DNA from: Flaccisagitta enflata
Taxonomy: Eukaryota > Chaetognatha > Sagittoidea > Aphragmophora
DNA: 64,000 bases
NCBI GenBank assembly: GCA_965153355.1
Contig: OZ231126.1
Coordinates: 110,546,001 to 110,610,000 of the forward strand
Direction of reading: 5' to 3'
Part shown: in pieces, positions 59,825-64,000 of the stretch
Layout: every line of letters starts with the position of its first letter
How positions within the stretch are numbered: the stretch's first letter is position 1
Notes under the pieces: generated by a model
The model's database searches: none
What the model was told of the DNA's origin: nothing
Seen by the model: only the letters and a program-made list of their open reading frames with translations
Made by a program: the position numbers and the translations under genes

Positions 59825-60459
59825 AAACAAGGCCCGATACACGGCTACCCTAGTCGCGTGCAGGTGGGCAGGAGCAGTGCTGGAGAAGGTCGCTAGAGCA
59901 TTTGAGCAAGAGCAGTAGGCTCAAAAGGCTCAAAAACGCCAAAAAAGTAACAAGTCAACCAAGGATCGCATATGGTCAGCAGTACCCGATGCCCTACTTG
60001 GTGGAGTGATAGCTGAAGAAGTGGAGTGTGAACAGGGCAAACGACCGATGTCCTGTAGGACACAGGGGTGAATTTCCACATGTCCTGAGAGGGCTTATTT
60101 GAAGCCTTTGGAGCAATTATCCATGATATTCAATGGGGGTTTTGCATTTTTTTTCAATTTCTCATCAATTTGCCATGATATTTAATGGGAGTTAAACAGT
60201 TTTTTGTTTTTCCTCAATTTTCCATGTTGTTTAATGGGAACTTTGCATTTTATCAATTTCCCATGTTATTCAATGAGAATCTGAGGCTTGAGAAATTCCA
60301 GGGGGGGATGGACGGACAAATGGAAATTCACCCCTGTGTCCTACAGGACATCGGCTCTTTGGGGCCGCTGCTCAAAAAGGAAACCAACCGACCAACCGAC
60401 CTACCCACCAACCAATCAACCGACATAGCGGGGTGTAGAGTCGCATAGCACGCAACTAA
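59825..60459 (-). mobile_element. Y-family element split by a 310-bp MITE
   Basis: The reverse copy starts AACAAGGCCCGATACACGGC and includes GAGCAGTAGGCTCAAAAGGC. It is interrupted at 60,045-60,354, then continues with CTGCTCAAAAAGGAAACC, an (ACCG/ACCA)n run and ATAGCACGCAACTAAAAA. Confidence 0.6.
60045..60354. mobile_element. MITE with perfect 34-bp inverted ends
   Basis: 60,045-60,078 (starting CCGATGTCCTGTAGGACACA) and 60,321-60,354 are perfect reverse complements over 34 bp. The interior of about 240 bp has loose direct repeats containing CCATG and TTTAATGGGA / TTCAATGGGG. It lies inside a Y copy. I could not define a clean target duplication. Confidence 0.75.
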
Positions 60460-60699
60460 AAATTGCCTCAAAATGCTGTTTTGAGGAAAATCCTGTCAAA
60501 TTTCAAAATCATGTGGAGACCAAAACACCACAGCCACTGCTTTGAAATTTTTCATAAAAAAACCATAGGTTATGTGCTTTCAGACAATACAGAGCAGAAT
60601 ACTTTTATAGAATAACTTCTAGCACAGTATAGGTTCTTCTGCTTACATTTGTATTTGATAACAGGGTATGTGCGTCTGCCATTCCATTTCCTCCCAACT

Positions 60700-61020
60700 T
60701 TAGGTCTCAAAGCTCATTTCCCTGACTTGGAGCCAAATGTTAACTTTGAGGCCAAAATCCCAGCCTTGAGGCCTAAATTCCAAAGTCCAAAGTCCATAGT
60801 CCAAAGTCCAAAATTCTAATCTTTAAGCCCAAATTCTGACTCGGAGGGTAAAATGCAGAACTGGCTTAGAGGCTCAGAGGCTCAGAGGCTAAGAGACTCA
60901 AACTCAAGCCTCAGTGTTCTAATCTTGGCATCCAGACTCAAATCTCAGCCTCCAAGCTCAGATCTCAGCTTGGAGGCTCAACACCTAGCTTCAAGGCCCA
61001 AATCTCAGTCTAGCATAGGT
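60700..61020. repeat. Degenerate minisatellite, about 20-bp units
   Basis: Repeated variants of GGCCCAAATCTCAGCCTNNA, with runs such as GGCTCAGAGGCTCAGAGGCT at about 60,869. The same theme occurs at 43,680-43,800, 61,440-61,610 and 62,715-62,850. The 60,455-60,700 stretch before it holds nothing recognised. Confidence 0.8.
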
Positions 61021-61439
61021 TATCAGCTCCTTCAGGGCTGCTGCCCCTCTCACAACCATGTTCCAACAAACACAACTTGGGGGCTACAGCAACTACTAAC
61101 TATCTGACTATTTTGAGGACTGAAGGCCTTTGTAGCCTAGACGCCTGGAAGGCTTGGAGACCAAGGGGTTAGATTGGGAGCCCTAGAGGTCTGATCTAAA
61201 TCAATAATGAAATGCGTTTTGATCAAAATCACTTTTAAAAGGAAAGCCTAAAGACAGTGGTTAGTGGTACCCTGCTCTTTTGCTGTTTCAAGGTAGTAAG
61301 GTGTCCTCCTCTGTGTAGAACACACAGGTAATAGTTAAATAGTTATGTCCGTCCGTCTGTGCTTGATTTCAGGAGGGTTGACAAATTTTAGGCATATGAA
61401 AATTGGTTTGGGATTTGAGTCATTTAGGTCGGATTTGGG

Positions 61440-61610
61440 CTTTGTTGCAGAGGTTTGAGACTTTAGGTTATGATTCTGTCTTACAGGCCAGGATTTAGGC
61501 TTAAAGGCTTGGATCAGAGCCTTATGGCTTTATCAAGACCCTCAAGGCTAGGATTGGGGCCCTCAGACTGGGATTTGGGCCAACAGGTTGGAATTTGGAC
61601 CAACAGGCTT
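61440..61610. repeat. Degenerate minisatellite, complementary orientation
   Basis: Variants of GGATTTGGGCCTNNAGGCTT repeat here, the reverse complement of the units at 60,700-61,020. Confidence 0.75.
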
Positions 61611-61678
61611 TACATTTCCTGACTTGTTTTGTCCCTCCAAGATACCATTTTCCTTGATATATATTGTTTTCACTACAG

Positions 61679-61810
61679 AATAAAGGAGAAAATAAATTGC
61701 CTATTCATTTGACGGGGGCATTAACAGGAAACAAATCGCGTTATAATCATCTGGGCCTACAAGTGTCATTACTCATTACAATTGAATATCAAGTGGTGAC
61801 CACTACAGTG
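61679..61810 (+). CDS. Candidate internal exon, unknown protein
   Basis: It lies between acceptor TTTTCACTACAG and donor GTG/GTAAGTGAA, open in phase 0 for 44 codons (LPIHLTGALTGNKSRYNHLG, LQVSLLITIEYQVVTTTV). It is compatible in phase with 59,005-59,151. Possible downstream acceptors lie at 61,871 and 61,936. After 61,936 a frame with KCTCCLQLHANYRGIQL stays open to 62,108, but in a different phase. No family is recognised. Confidence 0.27.
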
Positions 61811-62427
61811 GTAAGTGAAGGGATTTTTAACAAATGATACTCAAACTGTTTAAAAATAATTGCAATTGCAGCCCTTGTGGCTATCAAGTTATAAAAGGAT
61901 CCAAATATGTAAATAATTGCAAATTTTTGGTTTCAGAAAGTGCACTTGTTGTCTTCAACTTCATGCGAACTACAGGGGAATTCAACTTTCTCATTTTTCT
62001 AGAGCCTTTAAGAACGTTGGTGCAATTTTAAATTGGAATAACACTATAGATAAAGATAACACGGTCTTCAAATCAGATTGTTTTATTAGCAATGAATTGT
62101 TGTATTAATGATCGATTTTTTTTATCAACAGTAGGGATTCTTTAAGATGTGTTGCTAGACTGACAGTTTTTGCAGAGCAAGATACTTTGCAGGTTGTTGA
62201 GTAAGTTGATGTTTTGGCTGTTTGGCGTAGGAGAGTTTAGTATTTTTCGACTACCAAGCACCACCCCATCTTTTTGTCCCACAAAAGTATCTCAACACAA
62301 ATTGTTTTGTAGTTTTTGCTGTACAAATCGTCATTACCGCTCTACCTTAGCAATGAACGAATTGTTTTTGATCAGCAAACAATTCATTTTCCATCAATTG
62401 ATATTTTATGACAATTTTCCCTTTTCG

Positions 62428-62700
62428 CCAAATTCTGCCAAATTCTGCCTAATTCTGCCAAATTCTGCCTAATTCTGCCAAGTTCTGCAAAATCTGGCCA
62501 AGTTCTGCCAAATTCTGCAAAATTTGGAGGAGTTCCCCCTAATCCAGCAGATTTTGGCCAAATTTGGCCAAATCTGGCAGAATTTGCCCAAATTTCATTA
62601 ATTCCTACAGAATTTGGCCAAATTTGGCCAAATTCTGCCAAATTCTGTCAGTTTGGCCAAATTCAAAGCAATTCTAAAGCAAATTCTGCCCAAATCCGTC
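62428..62700. repeat. AAATTCTGCC minisatellite
   Basis: Tandem, increasingly degenerate units of about 10-11 bp (CCAAATTCTG, CCTAATTCTG, CCAAATTTGG). Confidence 0.9.
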
Positions 62701-62859
62701 CAAATTCGAGACTCTAGAACTACATCTCAACTTCAAGGCCAAAATATCAGGCTCAACGCTTAAATTCCATCTGTAAGCCCTGAGGCCCTGATGCCCAAAT
62801 CTAAGCCCCAACGCCCAAAACCCCAGTCCTGAGGCCTAAATCCCTTATCTTATTCAATA

Positions 62860-63470
62860 CCAGGTCATTAGCCTGAGATGCCGGATAATCTTAAGCTTTT
62901 ACTCTGAGATGCCACTTATCACGGATTTCAAACTAATTGTCTCTCAAAGAGTATAGATTGACGTTTTTTGTATCAAAATTTCATCAAAATCGATCAAGTA
63001 GCTTAGTCTTTTCATGTATTTTAAAAAAAAACTTGCTTTCTGCCACTTCTGTTTTTCGATGGGAAAATGGAGAAACAGCGTTTTTCCTCATTCTCTCCTT
63101 TTGCAATATTTTGAGCCAGAGACACAAGATTAGTCCTAAAAAAAAAGATGATTTGACAAATTTATGAAACTGCATCAATTTTTTTTCATTCTAGACCATT
63201 GACATGTTCCCAGCTCAAACTGTTCAAAAAAGAGAGAAATTCAAAACTGCTCTCTCTCACGATTTTGATTAAAAATTCTGCCATTGAATGAAAATGAGTA
63301 TTTACTTCAAAGACTTGTAAAATCTGAACTGCTTGACCAATTTTGATGAAATCTTGATACAAAAAATGTCAATCTATGCTCTATAAGAGACAATCAGTAT
63401 GAAATCCAAGATATGTGGCATCTCTGAGCAAAAGTTTAACAGAATCCGGCATCTCAGGCTGATGACCCGG
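62860..63470. mobile_element. Second copy of the long-TIR MITE, TA duplication
   Basis: It starts CCAGGTCATTAGCCTGAGAT and ends CATCTCAGGCTGATGACCCG G, with TA on both sides (62,858-62,859 and 63,471-63,472). Length (611 bp), arm sequences and interior correspond to 35,227-35,828. It is more diverged. Confidence 0.82.
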
Positions 63471-63506
63471 TATAAGGAGAAGGAGGAGAAATTTCTTCAA
63501 GTAAGC

Positions 63507-63625
63507 AAGCGTAGGTCATCAGCTCCTTCAGGGCTGCTACCCTGTTCCCTCCCTCAACTTCAATCACAATCTACTTTGGCAGGGCAAGGGTAATGCTGAT
63601 TATCTCACGCTTTTGCGACTATTTT
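63507..63625. repeat. Dispersed repeat, relative of 43,874-43,990
   Basis: GTAGGTCATCAGCTCCTTCA at the start and CTCACGCTTTTGCGACTATT at the end match the earlier copy. A short relative (CAGCTCCTTCAGGGCTGCTG) lies at 61,024. Between 63,626 and 63,820 nothing is recognised. Confidence 0.65.
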
Positions 63626-63827
63626 TTTCTTTTTTGCTTCCATTTTTTGCTTCCATTTATTATTTAATTTTGTACGTTCCTTTTCTTATTTTTCTGTTTT
63701 TTCTCTCTTGTTTCCCTCTTACTCATCCCTTCCCTTGCTGAAGTTTGTGTCCGTTCATACCTTGTTAATATGTGACTAAATCTGGCATGAATTCATGTTT
63801 CTTAATGAAGTCTTTCAACTCTTTTAG

Positions 63828-64000
63828 ATTCATTGGGCAAAATTGTGCGGTGGCTTTTTCTTGATTCTACGATGAATTTGGTGTCATCAACAACTTTCAA
63901 TGGGCTGATTTTCACATCAAAGGATGGCATCTACAACAACGAATCATTGGACAACTTCGTCGAGGGGCCTTGTGAAGAAACCTTAAGTTGCAATTGCTCT
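63828..64000 (+). CDS. Candidate partial exon running off the window
   Basis: A pyrimidine-rich acceptor (TCTTTCAACTCTTTTAG) is followed by 171 bases open to the window edge in the frame starting at 63,830. It encodes RWLFLDSTMNLVSSTTFNGL, then KDGIYNNESLDNFVEGPC and a Cys-rich end (CEETLSCNCS). The composition resembles a secreted or extracellular protein with an N-glycosylation site (NNES). I do not recognise the family and it is cut by the edge. Confidence 0.3.

Overview
This window reads as animal, probably invertebrate, nuclear DNA that is almost entirely repeats and mobile elements. The evidence is a BEL/Pao-type Gag (BEL/Pao elements are known from animals), remains of a Polinton/Maverick-like element with short GT-AG introns, hAT-like and TA-flanked MITEs, and very abundant (GA)n/(CT)n, (TTTC)n, (ATTC)n and (TTG)n tracts. 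I cannot name the phylum. No complete, clearly recognisable host gene is visible.

Positions 1-50,490 are one large satellite-like array of about 28 kb, now split by insertions. In the left part it is a higher-order repeat with an exact 934-bp period (453 + 481 bp half-units). Further right it is a shuffled mosaic of the same modules in both orientations plus an extra module. Because the array supplies many empty-site copies, the insertions can be delimited to the base. They are: a 6.4-kb non-coding LTR element (11,959-18,372; 250-bp LTRs, TSD ACCTC); an 8.65-kb BEL/Pao-like element on the minus strand (23,201-31,851; 533-bp LTRs about 99% identical, TSD TTTTT); a 602-bp long-TIR MITE (35,227-35,828; TSD TA); a 578-bp palindromic MITE (37,318-37,895; TSD TA); and a 6.0-kb island (40,061-46,078; 8-bp TSD AGTCATAT). 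The island itself contains a 718-bp hAT-like MITE with its own 8-bp TSD and several copies of a family called Y here.

The BEL-like element carries only gag, as one reading frame cut by a single in-frame TAA. No pol is visible. The sequence directly inside its 5' LTR does not look like a tRNA primer-binding site. Instead its first 13 nt are perfectly complementary to a segment inside the LTR, suggesting Tf1-like self-priming. This is the most unusual mechanistic hint in the window.

Positions 50,491-64,000 hold scattered Y copies, MITEs and minisatellites. They also hold a decayed Polinton-like block (52,694-about 55,275) in the order packaging ATPase, C-terminal half of the major capsid protein, adenain-like protease. 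Most of its introns contain dinucleotide microsatellites, and all three genes carry lesions. It abuts the frameshifted N-terminal region of a retroelement-like protein (55,238-56,235). A GC-richer patch follows, with a small signal-peptide/transmembrane ORF (57,180-57,611) and, convergent to it, an SGNH-hydrolase-like exon (57,978-58,642). Exon-like pieces with good splice signals (59,005-59,151; 61,679-61,810; 63,828-64,000) may belong to an unrecognised spliced gene.
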